Assembly (NCBI GenBank): GCA_019448215.1
Contig: CP080408.1
Coordinates: forward strand, 2,666,001-2,730,000
Length of the DNA stretch: 64,000 nt
Direction of reading: 5' to 3'
Origin: Thalassovita mediterranea
Lineage (GTDB): Bacteria > Pseudomonadota > Alphaproteobacteria > Caulobacterales > Hyphomonadaceae
Part shown: positions 24,897 to 33,274 of the stretch, piece after piece
Layout: every line of letters starts with the position of its first letter
Numbering within the stretch: position 1 is the stretch's first letter
Notes under the pieces: generated by a model
The model's database searches: none
Seen by the model: only the letters and a program-made list of their open reading frames with translations
What the model was told of the DNA's origin: nothing
Made by a program: the position numbers and the translations under genes

Positions 24897-27335
24897 CTAG
24901 CCCGTCGCTTTCTGCCGGTTGCGCGGCTGACCTTCGAGACGGATGACGTCGCCCGACATCGAAATGTCTGCCGGAGATTGCGACAGCAACTGGTCTGCTT
25001 CTTCCTCTGAACGCACTGGGAAAAGGTGGCCGAGTTTCTCAAGCGGCTGCGGGCGGCTGATAAGGAAGCCCTGCAATTCGTCGCAGCCAATCTCGGTGAG
25101 ATACTGCTTCTGGGTTTCGGTTTCGACGCCTTCGGCCGTGCAGCTCATATTGAGCGCCTTGGCAATCTGAAGCGTTGCCTTTGTGATGGCACGGCTCTCA
25201 TGATTGTGGTCGATGTCTTCAACGAAGCTCTTGTCGATCTTGAGCTTGTCGAACGGGAAACGGCGCAGATAGCTCAACGATGAGAAGCCGGTACCGAAAT
25301 CGTCGAGCGAGATTCGCAAGCCAATCTCTTTCAACTGGTTGAGACGCTGCAACGTGAATTCGGTATCCGTCATGAGGACCGATTCGGTAATCTCAAGCTC
25401 AAGTCGCGCCGGGTCGATCTGATTGACGGCGATCGCGTTGATGATCGTCGTCACAAGGCTGGAACTGTGGATCTGTAGCGGCGAAATATTCACCGCGACG
25501 CGCATATTATCCGGCATGCGGCGCGCAGCCCTCAGCGCTTCGCGCAGCGCCCAGTCGCCCAGACGGGTAATGATTCCGCTATCTTCGGCGTGTTGAATGA
25601 AGTGGTCTGGCCCGATCAGGCCCCGCGTCGGATGCTGCCAGCGAATGAGCGTCTCAGCACCGATGATCTTATTGGTCTTTGCGTCCAGCTGCGGCTGGAA
25701 GAACAGGCGAAGTTCGTTGTTCTCAAGCGCCTTGTTGAGGTCCAGCTCGATTGTCTGGCGCGCCTTGGCCCGGTCCTCGAGGTTCTGGCTGAAGACGCAC
25801 CATGTGCGCTTACCTGCTTCCTTGGCCTGATAGAGGGCGAGGTCGGCGTGCTTCAGAAGCGTCTGAATTTCCATATTATATTGTTCGATGATGCGCACAC
25901 CGATACTCGCGCCGCAATGAACGATTGAGCTCCAGATGTCGTATGGCCGGTTCAGGCGCTCGCTCATCGATTTCACGGTCTCGATCAGCTCGTCCTGAGA
26001 GTCGCATTCGAGTAGCATCGCGAACTCGTCACCGCCAAGCCGGGCGATAACATGGGCGTCTGGCGCTGCATCCTTAAGGCGATTGGCAACCTGGCACAGG
26101 AGTTCGTCACCTGCCGGGTGGCCAAGCGTATCGTTGACCCATTTGAAGTTATCGAGATCCAGCCACAGCAAGGCGCGGCAACGGCCATCCGGAATGGGAC
26201 GGGCGGCGGCCTTTTCCAGACACTCGTGAAGATTGGCCCTGTTGGGCAGCGACGTCAGCGGATCAAAGTGGGCCATGAATGCGATACGATCTTCGATCGC
26301 CTTGGACTGGGTGATATCGGACGCAACACCCCGGAACCCCTGAAATTTGCCGGCGCTGTCAAAGATCGGCTTACCCGTCAGGGACCACCAGGTCTGTGAC
26401 TCGCCTTCGACCTCGAGGTTCAGATCACGAAAGCTCTGCTGACGCTCCAGGCAACGCGACAGAGTTCGGGATGCGTCGCTCTCCTTGAAGAGCGTCGTCA
26501 GGCCGACACCGACGGCCATCAGCTCAAAATTGTTCTGCTCGGAGACGGTAGGCAGCGGAATGTCGATGAGAAAATTGCCCTGATCGGTCTGCCAGAGCCA
26601 GTCTGACGTGCTCTCTTCAAAGTCACGCAGCAGAAGACCGATCAACTGAGCCTGCTGTTTCACCGCCGACCCGTTGAGGTGTTGTTCGACGAACTGGTTG
26701 AACGACCATTTGGACGATGTCCACAGAACTACCGCATACACAAATGCCAGGACGGACAGGAAGTCGTTGCGCGGATCCTGGCCGAGCTGAAGCCCGACGA
26801 CGTAGCCAATGACGGTGGGGATCAGGAAGCCCATGGCGGCTTCTGGAATACGTCCTATGAGCAGGACGCCGGCGAACATCACGCCTGCCACAATAGAGCT
26901 GACGGCGAGTTGGTTCGTATGATCGGTTAGCGGGAGGATGAGAAGTGGGAGAATGCCCCAGAGGATGCCGAGCACCGACGCGAAACGAGCGAAACGATCA
27001 ATGCTGTTCTTGCCCGCTTCGGCCGATGGAATTGTCTGCGCGTCTTTCGACCGACGACGCATAATGAAATAGCCGATCAACATGATTGATGTGGCAATAA
27101 CCATCGTCATCGACCAGACACCAAGTAGTCGGTTCGCCGGCGTGTTGGCGAAAGAGATCATCACCACAGCGGCATTGATGAGGTTGGCGAGGCCGATAAC
27201 GGGCAATAGCGAACCGACGGCGTCGACCTGCTTTTCACGGATCGCGCCGAGCTGTTCGTCGGGAATTTCGATCGAGCCAAGGATGCTGGCTGACTTCAGT
27301 TTTGGTGGCTCCGCCGGGTGCGATGCATCGCCCAT
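24897..27335 (-). CDS. membrane-bound GGDEF/EAL cyclic-di-GMP signalling protein with PAS domain
   Basis: 812 residues from ATG 27335, which has AGAGGA at correct spacing (the ATG six bases earlier is too close). Six hydrophobic segments lie in the first ~215 residues. A PAS/PAC-like sensor follows (SDWLWQTDQGNFL ... GFRGVASDITQSKAIEDR). The cyclase domain has an intact LGGDEFAML near 435, and the phosphodiesterase domain carries ETL in place of EAL near 560, with DDFGTGFSSL and EGVET kept. Both activities may be alive. It is divergent from glpK and presumably controls motility or attachment. Confidence 0.94.
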   Translation of the reverse strand: MGDASHPAEPPKLKSASILGSIEIPDEQLGAIREKQVDAVGSLLPVIGLANLINAAVVMISFANTPANRLLGVWSMTMVIATSIMLIGYFIMRRRSKDAQTIPSAEAGKNSIDRFARFASVLGILWGILPLLILPLTDHTNQLAVSSIVAGVMFAGVLLIGRIPEAAMGFLIPTVIGYVVGLQLGQDPRNDFLSVLAFVYAVVLWTSSKWSFNQFVEQHLNGSAVKQQAQLIGLLLRDFEESTSDWLWQTDQGNFLIDIPLPTVSEQNNFELMAVGVGLTTLFKESDASRTLSRCLERQQSFRDLNLEVEGESQTWWSLTGKPIFDSAGKFQGFRGVASDITQSKAIEDRIAFMAHFDPLTSLPNRANLHECLEKAAARPIPDGRCRALLWLDLDNFKWVNDTLGHPAGDELLCQVANRLKDAAPDAHVIARLGGDEFAMLLECDSQDELIETVKSMSERLNRPYDIWSSIVHCGASIGVRIIEQYNMEIQTLLKHADLALYQAKEAGKRTWCVFSQNLEDRAKARQTIELDLNKALENNELRLFFQPQLDAKTNKIIGAETLIRWQHPTRGLIGPDHFIQHAEDSGIITRLGDWALREALRAARRMPDNMRVAVNISPLQIHSSSLVTTIINAIAVNQIDPARLELEITESVLMTDTEFTLQRLNQLKEIGLRISLDDFGTGFSSLSYLRRFPFDKLKIDKSFVEDIDHNHESRAITKATLQIAKALNMSCTAEGVETETQKQYLTEIGCDELQGFLISRPQPLEKLGHLFPVRSEEEADQLLSQSPADISMSGDVIRLEGQPRNRQKATG

Positions 27336-27460
27336 CACCATTCCTCTTTGCGCAATTACAAGGCGTCTCTTAGAGAAAAGAGGTGAACATCCTCTCAAGA
27401 CAGGTCTTTGAAATTTGACCGATCAGGTGAGAGTGTGTCGGCAAAACAGGAGTAATCGCG

Positions 27461-28969
27461 ATGCCGTCAGAGGCGCTTATCCTCACCTTGGACCAGGGAA
27501 CGACTTCAAGCCGCGCAATGGTCTTCGATTCGAAGGGCACCGTGGTGGCGGTCGCCCAAGAGGAGTTTACCCAGCATTTCCCAAAGCCGGGTTGGGTCGA
27601 GCATGAACCTGAAGACATCTGGGCAACGACGCTCGACACTGCGCGCCGTGCGATGAAGGCAGGCGAAGCCGAGACGGGCGGCAAGGTCGTGTCTATCGGA
27701 ATCGCGAACCAGAGAGAAACCGTCATCGTCTGGAACCGTGAGACAGGAAAGGCCGTGAGCCGCGCCATAGTCTGGCAGGACAGGCGTACGGCTTCGATGT
27801 GCGAGGCTCTCAAGGCAGGCGGCCACGAAGACATGGTCAATTCGCGCAGCGGCCTGACCATCGACCCCTATTTCTCTGGCACCAAGCTGCGCTGGATCCT
27901 CGAAAACGTTCCCGAGGCGGCAAGTCTGGCAGAGGCTGGAAAGCTTGCCTTCGGTACGGTCGACAGCTTCCTAATGTTCCGGCTGAGTGGCGGCAAGGCG
28001 CACGTCACCGATGAGACAAATGCGAGTCGGACCCTGCTCTACAATATTCGCGAAGGGGGCTGGGATGATGAGCTGCTCAAGCTCCTGAAGGTGCCACGGT
28101 CTGTGCTCCCGGAGGTGAAGACCAGCGCTGCATCCTTTTGCGAAGCGGCGCCGGAATGGTTTGGGCGTGCCTTGCCCGTCACTGGCGTCGCGGGCGACCA
28201 GCAGGCCGCCGCCTTCGGGCAGGCCTGCTTTCATCCAGGCATGGTGAAGAGCACCTATGGCACAGGCTGTTTCCTGCTCGCCAATAGCGGAGAAGAGTGC
28301 CTCACCTCGACGAACCGCCTCCTGTCCACGGTGGCGTGTCGCACTGGCGCCGCGCCGCAATTCGCGGTCGAGGGGTCTATTTTCATTGCGGGGGCTGTGT
28401 CTCAATGGCTTCGCGATAGCCTGCAGATCATCAAGAGCGCGAGCGAGACCGAGCTTTTGGCCCAGCAGGCCGGCGGAAACGAAGGCGTCTATTTTGTGCC
28501 GGCATTTACCGGGCTTGGGGCGCCGCACTGGGACGCCGATGCGCGCGGGGCGATGTTTGGCCTCACGCGGGGCACCGACAAGGCTGACATAGCGCGCGCG
28601 GCGCTGGAATCGGTCGCTTATCAGACGCTCGACCTGCTGACGGCTCTGAATGCCGATGGGTTCGATACAGGCCGTATCCGCGTCGATGGCGGTATGGTCG
28701 CCAATAGCTGGTTCCTGCAATTCCTCGCAGATGTTACGGCAACGACGATCGACCGTCCGGATATGATCGAGAGCACCGCCCGCGGCGCGGCCTTCCTGTC
28801 CGGGCTTCAGTCCGGCGTGTTTGACAGCGTCGACGCGCTTGAGAAGCTCTGGCAGAGCGAAACCGTCTTCAAGCCGACAATGAATGATGCGGAACGAAAA
28901 GTGCTCATCACAGGCTGGGAGAAGGCTGTAAAGACAACGCTCTACAGGGCTCAGCTCGACCGCGATTAG
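27461..28969 (+). CDS. glpK: glycerol kinase
   Basis: Phosphorylates glycerol to sn-glycerol-3-phosphate. 502 residues, normal length, FGGY fold: DQGTTSSRAM at 10-19, SIGIANQRETVIVW, IVWQDRRT, the glycerol-binding GVAGDQQAA near 245, and GLGAPHWDADARG. AGGAG precedes ATG 27461. No glpF, glpD or regulator is adjacent, so it stands as a single gene. It is followed after 2 nt by the 3' end of tRNA-Pro on the other strand. Confidence 0.97.
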   Translation: MPSEALILTLDQGTTSSRAMVFDSKGTVVAVAQEEFTQHFPKPGWVEHEPEDIWATTLDTARRAMKAGEAETGGKVVSIGIANQRETVIVWNRETGKAVSRAIVWQDRRTASMCEALKAGGHEDMVNSRSGLTIDPYFSGTKLRWILENVPEAASLAEAGKLAFGTVDSFLMFRLSGGKAHVTDETNASRTLLYNIREGGWDDELLKLLKVPRSVLPEVKTSAASFCEAAPEWFGRALPVTGVAGDQQAAAFGQACFHPGMVKSTYGTGCFLLANSGEECLTSTNRLLSTVACRTGAAPQFAVEGSIFIAGAVSQWLRDSLQIIKSASETELLAQQAGGNEGVYFVPAFTGLGAPHWDADARGAMFGLTRGTDKADIARAALESVAYQTLDLLTALNADGFDTGRIRVDGGMVANSWFLQFLADVTATTIDRPDMIESTARGAAFLSGLQSGVFDSVDALEKLWQSETVFKPTMNDAERKVLITGWEKAVKTTLYRAQLDRD

Positions 28970-28971
28970 GA

Positions 28972-29048
28972 TGGTCGGAGCGGCGGGATTCGAACCCACG
29001 ACCCCTTGTCCCCCAGACAAGTGCGCTACCGGGCTGCGCTACGCTCCG
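28972..29048 (-). tRNA. tRNA-Pro (GGG)
   Basis: 77 nt. Acceptor CGGAGCG / CGCTCCG, D-arm AGCGCAGCCCGGTAGCGC, anticodon stem CTTGT / ACAAG around CTGGGGG (anticodon GGG), T-arm GGTTCGAATCC, discriminator A, encoded CCA. Confidence 0.97.
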
Positions 29049-29058
29049 ACTAGGCGCC

Positions 29059-29087
29059 TGCTTAATCGCGGCGCCCACTGATTGCAA
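29059..29087 (-). promoter_or_regulatory. probable promoter of tRNA-Pro with GGCGCCT discriminator
   Basis: Minus strand TTGCAA, 17-nt spacer, TAAGCA, then GGCGCCT directly before the tRNA. The -35 is embedded in a 12-bp palindrome TGATTGCAATCA (29079-29090). Confidence 0.55.
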
Positions 29088-29107
29088 TCACTGTTGCTGC
29101 AGGTCCC

Positions 29108-29617
29108 TCAAGCCGCTTTTCGCAACCGGGCTGCATCAAGACGCGCCTTGATATCTTCAAGGTCACTCAACATGGTTTCGAGGCGTTCGCTGCCCTTCAG
29201 GCCGGTCTCCTGTGGTGCATCTTCATACGAGAAAGCCGCACGGACCGAATCCTGTAGCTTTCGCGCTGGGCCTTCCCTGGTTGAAGGCTGAGCGGGCTGC
29301 TGCGCGTTAGCTTTTGAACCGAGAATGGCCGCGCCATCGAGAACGGCGTCCAAGCCCTGTTCATTGAGGAGCTGTCCTGCGCCCTTGAGGGTGAACCCCT
29401 TCTCGTGAACAAGCAGCTTGATCGCGTGAAGCGCGCGAAGGTCCTCGGGCCGGTACATCCGGCGACCGTCGGGCCGCTTCATGGGTTTCAGATACCGCGT
29501 AAACTTGCCTTCCCAATAGCGAAGCACGTGAGGCTGAAGATCAAGCTCTTCAGCAGCTTCACCAATTGAACGATAGGCGGCTGCGGATTTCCTTACCCGC
29601 TTAGCGGCATTTCCCAT
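29108..29617 (-). CDS. MerR family transcriptional regulator
   Basis: 169 residues. The N-terminal winged helix-turn-helix reads YRSIGEAAEELDLQPHVLRYWEGKF (split here: YRSIGEAAEEL, then HVLRYWE), and RRMYRPEDL follows, as in MerR. No metal-binding cysteine cluster appears after the linker helix. The C-terminus is alanine/arginine rich and predicted helical. This regulator follows ihfA in many alphaproteobacteria, and the gap here is 12 nt. Its ligand is unknown. Confidence 0.92.
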   Translation of the reverse strand: MGNAAKRVRKSAAAYRSIGEAAEELDLQPHVLRYWEGKFTRYLKPMKRPDGRRMYRPEDLRALHAIKLLVHEKGFTLKGAGQLLNEQGLDAVLDGAAILGSKANAQQPAQPSTREGPARKLQDSVRAAFSYEDAPQETGLKGSERLETMLSDLEDIKARLDAARLRKAA

Positions 29618-29629
29618 GAATTTCCCCTC

Positions 29630-29929
29630 TTAGTCGTCGTCTGTTTCCACGGCAGTCTTGAGGAGCGGAGAAGGTTTGAAAGTCACGACGCGACGCGCTG
29701 AAATCTTGGCTTCAACACCCGTCTTCGGATTACGTCCCGCGCGCGCTGCTTTCTTGCGAACCACGAAGTTACCGAACCGCGAAAGCTTCACTTCATTCTC
29801 ATGCTCGAGGCTCTTGCCGATAAGATCGAGCACTCGATCGAGAATGTCGCCTGATTCCTGACGGGTGAGACCCACCTCACGCACAATGGCGTCGGAAATT
29901 TCTACGCGGGTAACGGTTTTGTTGCTCAC
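29630..29929 (-). CDS. ihfA: integration host factor alpha subunit
   Basis: DNA-bending HU/IHF family protein. 99 residues, usual length, beginning TRVEISDAIVREVGL. It contains FGNFVVRKKAARAGRNPKTG, with the proline-bearing arm that intercalates DNA (residues about 60-80, given in parts). It acts with IhfB in nucleoid structure and recombination. It lies in the conserved plsX-fabH-ihfA-merR run, 50 nt after fabH. Confidence 0.93.
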   Translation of the reverse strand: MSNKTVTRVEISDAIVREVGLTRQESGDILDRVLDLIGKSLEHENEVKLSRFGNFVVRKKAARAGRNPKTGVEAKISARRVVTFKPSPLLKTAVETDDD

Positions 29930-29979
29930 GAACTCAGCTCCTCTGGTTAACAGATATGGCTGATTTCTTAACGAAAAGA

Positions 29980-30948
29980 TTACAGCCTAAAGAGGGAAGC
30001 GCCCCAGGAAAAGCCGCCGCCCATAGCTTCACTTAGCACAAGATCGCCCTTTTTGATGCGACCATCCGAGACCGCCGTATGAAGAGCGAGCGGGATGGAA
30101 GCGGCGGACGTGTTTCCGTGCTTTGCTACAGTAGATATGACCTTTTCCTCGTCGAGGCCAAGTTTCTTGGCAACGCCGTTGAGAATACGCTGATTAGCCT
30201 GGTGAGGCACGAACCAGTCAATGTCGTCGATCGAGTAGCCGGTGTCGCTGAGGACCGACTCAACGGCGCTGGAAATGTTCGCAATGGCATGCCGGAAAAC
30301 CTGGTTTCCCTGCATGCGGACATGGCCGATGGTCCCGGTCGAAGAGACGCCCCCATCAACGTAGAGAAGCTCCTTTTTAGAGCCGTCCGTACGCACATGG
30401 TGGGCGATCACACCTTCATCCTCAGCGCCGGTGCCGGTCTGCAGCACAACAGCCCCTGCCCCATCGCCAAAGAGGACGCAGGTTGACCGGTCCGACCAGT
30501 CCAGAATGCGCGTGAACGTCTCTGCGCCGATGACAAGTGCCGTCGAGAACAGGTTCTGACGAAGCATGGAGTCTGCCGTCGCAAGCGCGAAGAGGAAGCC
30601 AGAACAGACGGCCTGCACGTCGAACGCTGCGCCCTGCTTGATGCCGAGCTTGTCCTGAACGGTCGTCGCCGTGGCCGGAAAAGTCTGGTCGGGAGTGGTT
30701 GTCGCAAGCACGATCAGGTCGATCTGGCCTGCGTCTATGCCTGCATTGGCCAGCGCTTCCTTTGCCGCACCTGTCGCCAGATCCGAAGTGAGCTCACCGT
30801 CGGCTGCGATGTGGCGTTCTTCGATACCGGTGCGCTCGCGAATCCATTCGTCGGACGTATCCACCATCTTCGAGAGGTCGGTATTGGTAAGGATGCGCTC
30901 AGGCAGATAGGCGCCTGACCCGCGAATAAAGCTACGCTGCATGCTCAT
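29980..30948 (-). CDS. fabH: 3-oxoacyl-ACP synthase III
   Basis: Starts fatty-acid synthesis by condensing acetyl-CoA with malonyl-ACP. 322 residues with the complete triad: C115 in VQAVCSGF, His in [10 protein letters not shown] near 248, and Asn in KHGNTSAAS near 278. The terminal [10 protein letters not shown] loop is also present. ATG 30948 overlaps the plsX stop as ATGA, so expression is coupled to plsX. Confidence 0.96.
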   Translation of the reverse strand: MSMQRSFIRGSGAYLPERILTNTDLSKMVDTSDEWIRERTGIEERHIAADGELTSDLATGAAKEALANAGIDAGQIDLIVLATTTPDQTFPATATTVQDKLGIKQGAAFDVQAVCSGFLFALATADSMLRQNLFSTALVIGAETFTRILDWSDRSTCVLFGDGAGAVVLQTGTGAEDEGVIAHHVRTDGSKKELLYVDGGVSSTGTIGHVRMQGNQVFRHAIANISSAVESVLSDTGYSIDDIDWFVPHQANQRILNGVAKKLGLDEEKVISTVAKHGNTSAASIPLALHTAVSDGRIKKGDLVLSEAMGGGFSWGASLFRL

Positions 30949-31985
30949 TTACTGACCGATTCTGCTGCAATGTCCTGACGACCGACACGGGTCAGCCCCG
31001 TGGCGACTTCCTGCATGTAATTGCTACGCGCGAGATTTGCCGCCAGCCCGACAGCTGTCGCGAAGCCCTCCGCATCAGTGCCGCCATGACTTTTGACCAC
31101 GACACCGTTCAGACCGAGAAGCACGCCGCCATTTACGCTCGACGGGTTCATTTTTGTGCGCAGCTCCATCAGGCCGCGGCGCGCAAGTAGCGCGCCGGCT
31201 TTTGAAAGCGGGCTGGAGGTGAGTGCCTGACGCACATATGTCGACACGAGACGCGCGGTACCTTCTGCTGTCTTCAAGGCGACATTACCGGTGAAACCAT
31301 CGGTAACGACGACATCGACCACACCCATGGAAATGTCGTTGCCCTCAACGAAGCCTTTGAATTCAATTCCAAGATCACGGGTCCGCAGGATTTCGCTGGC
31401 GAGCTTGATCGCGTCGCTGCCCTTTTCTTCCTCAGAACCGATATTGAGCAAGCCGACCGCCGGCTTTTGAATGCCGAAAACGGCTCGTGCGTAGGACTCG
31501 CCCATCACGGCGAACTCGACGAGTTGCTCTGCATCAGCGTCCAGATTGGCACCTACATCAAGCACGACCGTCCGGCCTTTGAGCGTTGGCCATATGGCCG
31601 TCATTGCGGGTCTGTGGACGCCCTCCATCTTGCGGAGAGCCAACATGGACATCGCCATGAGCGCGCCAGTATTGCCTGCCGACACGCCCGCTGCCGCCCG
31701 CCCGTCTTTTACGGCCTCAACTGTGCTCCACATGCTCGTCCCCTTTGCCTTGCGGAGGGCCGAGGACGGCTTGGCGTTCATGCTGACGACCTCAGGCTGG
31801 TCGCAAATCTCGCAGATGCTGGTCAGGCCACGCGAAGCAACACTGGTTTCAAGCTCACTCTGGCGCCCATGAAGAAGGAAGCGGATATCTTTCGACCTGG
31901 TGCTGAAGAGCTTCAGTCCGTCCAGCACGACTTCCGGTGCCGCATCGCCGCCCATGGCGTCGATTGAGAGGGTGAGGTCACTCAT
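30945..31985 (-). CDS. plsX: phosphate acyltransferase PlsX
   Basis: Converts acyl-ACP to acyl-phosphate for phospholipid synthesis. 346 residues from ATG 31985 ([14 protein letters not shown]); a TTG six codons upstream is possible but adds only unconserved residues. Seen: [43 protein letters not shown] and [12 protein letters not shown], all family blocks. It is coupled to fabH downstream. The small DUF177 gene that often precedes plsX is absent here. Confidence 0.96.
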   Translation of the reverse strand: MSDLTLSIDAMGGDAAPEVVLDGLKLFSTRSKDIRFLLHGRQSELETSVASRGLTSICEICDQPEVVSMNAKPSSALRKAKGTSMWSTVEAVKDGRAAAGVSAGNTGALMAMSMLALRKMEGVHRPAMTAIWPTLKGRTVVLDVGANLDADAEQLVEFAVMGESYARAVFGIQKPAVGLLNIGSEEEKGSDAIKLASEILRTRDLGIEFKGFVEGNDISMGVVDVVVTDGFTGNVALKTAEGTARLVSTYVRQALTSSPLSKAGALLARRGLMELRTKMNPSSVNGGVLLGLNGVVVKSHGGTDAEGFATAVGLAANLARSNYMQEVATGLTRVGRQDIAAESVSK

Positions 31986-32076
31986 TGGAGAAAACAGGTC
32001 CAATCTTGAATTGGCGGGACAGTACGCACGCGGCCAGATCAGTGCAACTCACTGAACGCAACTGGCGATGAAATCA

Positions 32077-32610
32077 TCAGGGCTGCCAGTCAAGTTCGCC
32101 TGACAGCAGAGTCTCGGCAGACTGGGTATCCAGAATGCGCCTCGCATTGATGATGTCGTCGGCTGCGTTCGTCGTGCCGGTACCGTCTGTCAGCTCGTTT
32201 CGCTCGAGGATTTCCATAATGCTCGTTTTAGGCTCGGGTGACAGAAAGGCTTCGTTCACTGCGATCCCCAACCCGACGAATCGTTCGCCGATTGTCCGGA
32301 CCTTGCGTGCGATGGAGGCATCTCCGACCCCTGTCTCCCTGAGGCCAGCATCAATGTCGTCAAATATCCGGTCAGTCAGACGCGACGAGAGCGCTCGACC
32401 TTGCGGGGAAATTGCCGACAGGCGCGTGGTCACGAGGCCGGAATAGATAGCGAGCGCTCCAGCACGCCCTTCCATAGTATCGGCGAAGCCGCGGCTGCCG
32501 AAGACGTCTGGATTGCGAGCACGGCCCAGAATCGCAGCATACAAGCTTGAAACAGCCGCCTTGTCCTTACGGGGTGAACTGCCTGGGAGAAATCTGCGGA
32601 GCCAATCCAT
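32077..32610 (-). CDS. ubiquinol-cytochrome c chaperone (CBP3 family)
   Basis: 177 residues with the family pattern VSSLYAAILGRARNPDVFG near 20-38 and DIDAGLRETGVGD near 88-100. Relatives assist assembly of the cytochrome bc1 complex. The gene stands divergent from bamE, its usual partner. DUF177 normally follows but only 91 nt separate this gene from plsX. ATG 32610 begins MDWLRRFL, the usual start of the family. Confidence 0.87.
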   Translation of the reverse strand: MDWLRRFLPGSSPRKDKAAVSSLYAAILGRARNPDVFGSRGFADTMEGRAGALAIYSGLVTTRLSAISPQGRALSSRLTDRIFDDIDAGLRETGVGDASIARKVRTIGERFVGLGIAVNEAFLSPEPKTSIMEILERNELTDGTGTTNAADDIINARRILDTQSAETLLSGELDWQP

Positions 32611-32680
32611 ATCTGCGCTCTATAACTTGCCAATCGCCTCTGCCGCCATGTAAGCGATTTCAGAGTGAAAGGAATTGTTC

Positions 32681-33160
32681 ATGGCACATCGGACCATTCT
32701 CGCTAGCCTTGCACTGGCCTGCCTGACTGCTGGCTGTATCTCGCCTATGCAGGAATATCATGGTTACGCGCCCGACGAGGTCGCGCCGAGCCAGATCACA
32801 CCAGGTATCGACACGCGTTCGAGTGTGCTGGCCCAGCTCGGTTCGCCGTCGACCAGCAGCATCTTTGACGACAATACCTGGATGTACATCACGACAATCC
32901 AGGAGCGCTTTGCGTTCTATCGCCCTGACATCTCCACGCGGACCGTGACCGCGATCCGTTTCAGCGACGAAGACGTGGTTGAGGAAGTGCTCGAATACGA
33001 CCAGAACGATGGCCGCGTCCTGAACTATGCGTCTCGCGAGACGCCAACCCGCGGACGTGAGCTTGGCCTCTGGGAACAGATCTTCGGCAATGTGGGCCGT
33101 ACAGTTCTCCCGCCGTCGAACGAGGCCACACCAGGCAATCCGACGGGCCGTCGCAACTAG
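32681..33160 (+). CDS. bamE: outer-membrane assembly lipoprotein BamE (SmpA/OmlA)
   Basis: Part of the BAM complex that inserts beta-barrel proteins. 159 residues from ATG 32681 behind AAGGAA. Signal peptide with lipobox LTAGC, lipidated cysteine 19. SmpA/OmlA fold blocks follow: ITPGIDTRSSVLAQLGSP (about 38-55) and a TWMYITTIQE strand. The tail (about 125-159) is proline-rich and low in conservation. Divergent from the cytochrome bc1 chaperone gene. Confidence 0.9.
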   Translation: MAHRTILASLALACLTAGCISPMQEYHGYAPDEVAPSQITPGIDTRSSVLAQLGSPSTSSIFDDNTWMYITTIQERFAFYRPDISTRTVTAIRFSDEDVVEEVLEYDQNDGRVLNYASRETPTRGRELGLWEQIFGNVGRTVLPPSNEATPGNPTGRRN

Positions 33161-33217
33161 AATTTGGAAAGAGAGCGCGGGCCTCAAATCCCTGCCAGCT
33201 CTTCGGAACTAGACAAG

Positions 33218-33258
33218 AAAAACCCCCGACCGTTCGAAGGTCGGGGGTTTCTTTTTTT
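33218..33258. terminator. bidirectional intrinsic terminator between bamE and hppA
   Basis: AAACCCCCGACC / GGTCGGGGGTTT perfect 12-bp stem with GTTCGAA loop and T-runs on both strands. Confidence 0.94.
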
Positions 33259-33274
33259 GTTTTAAGTTCCTGCC

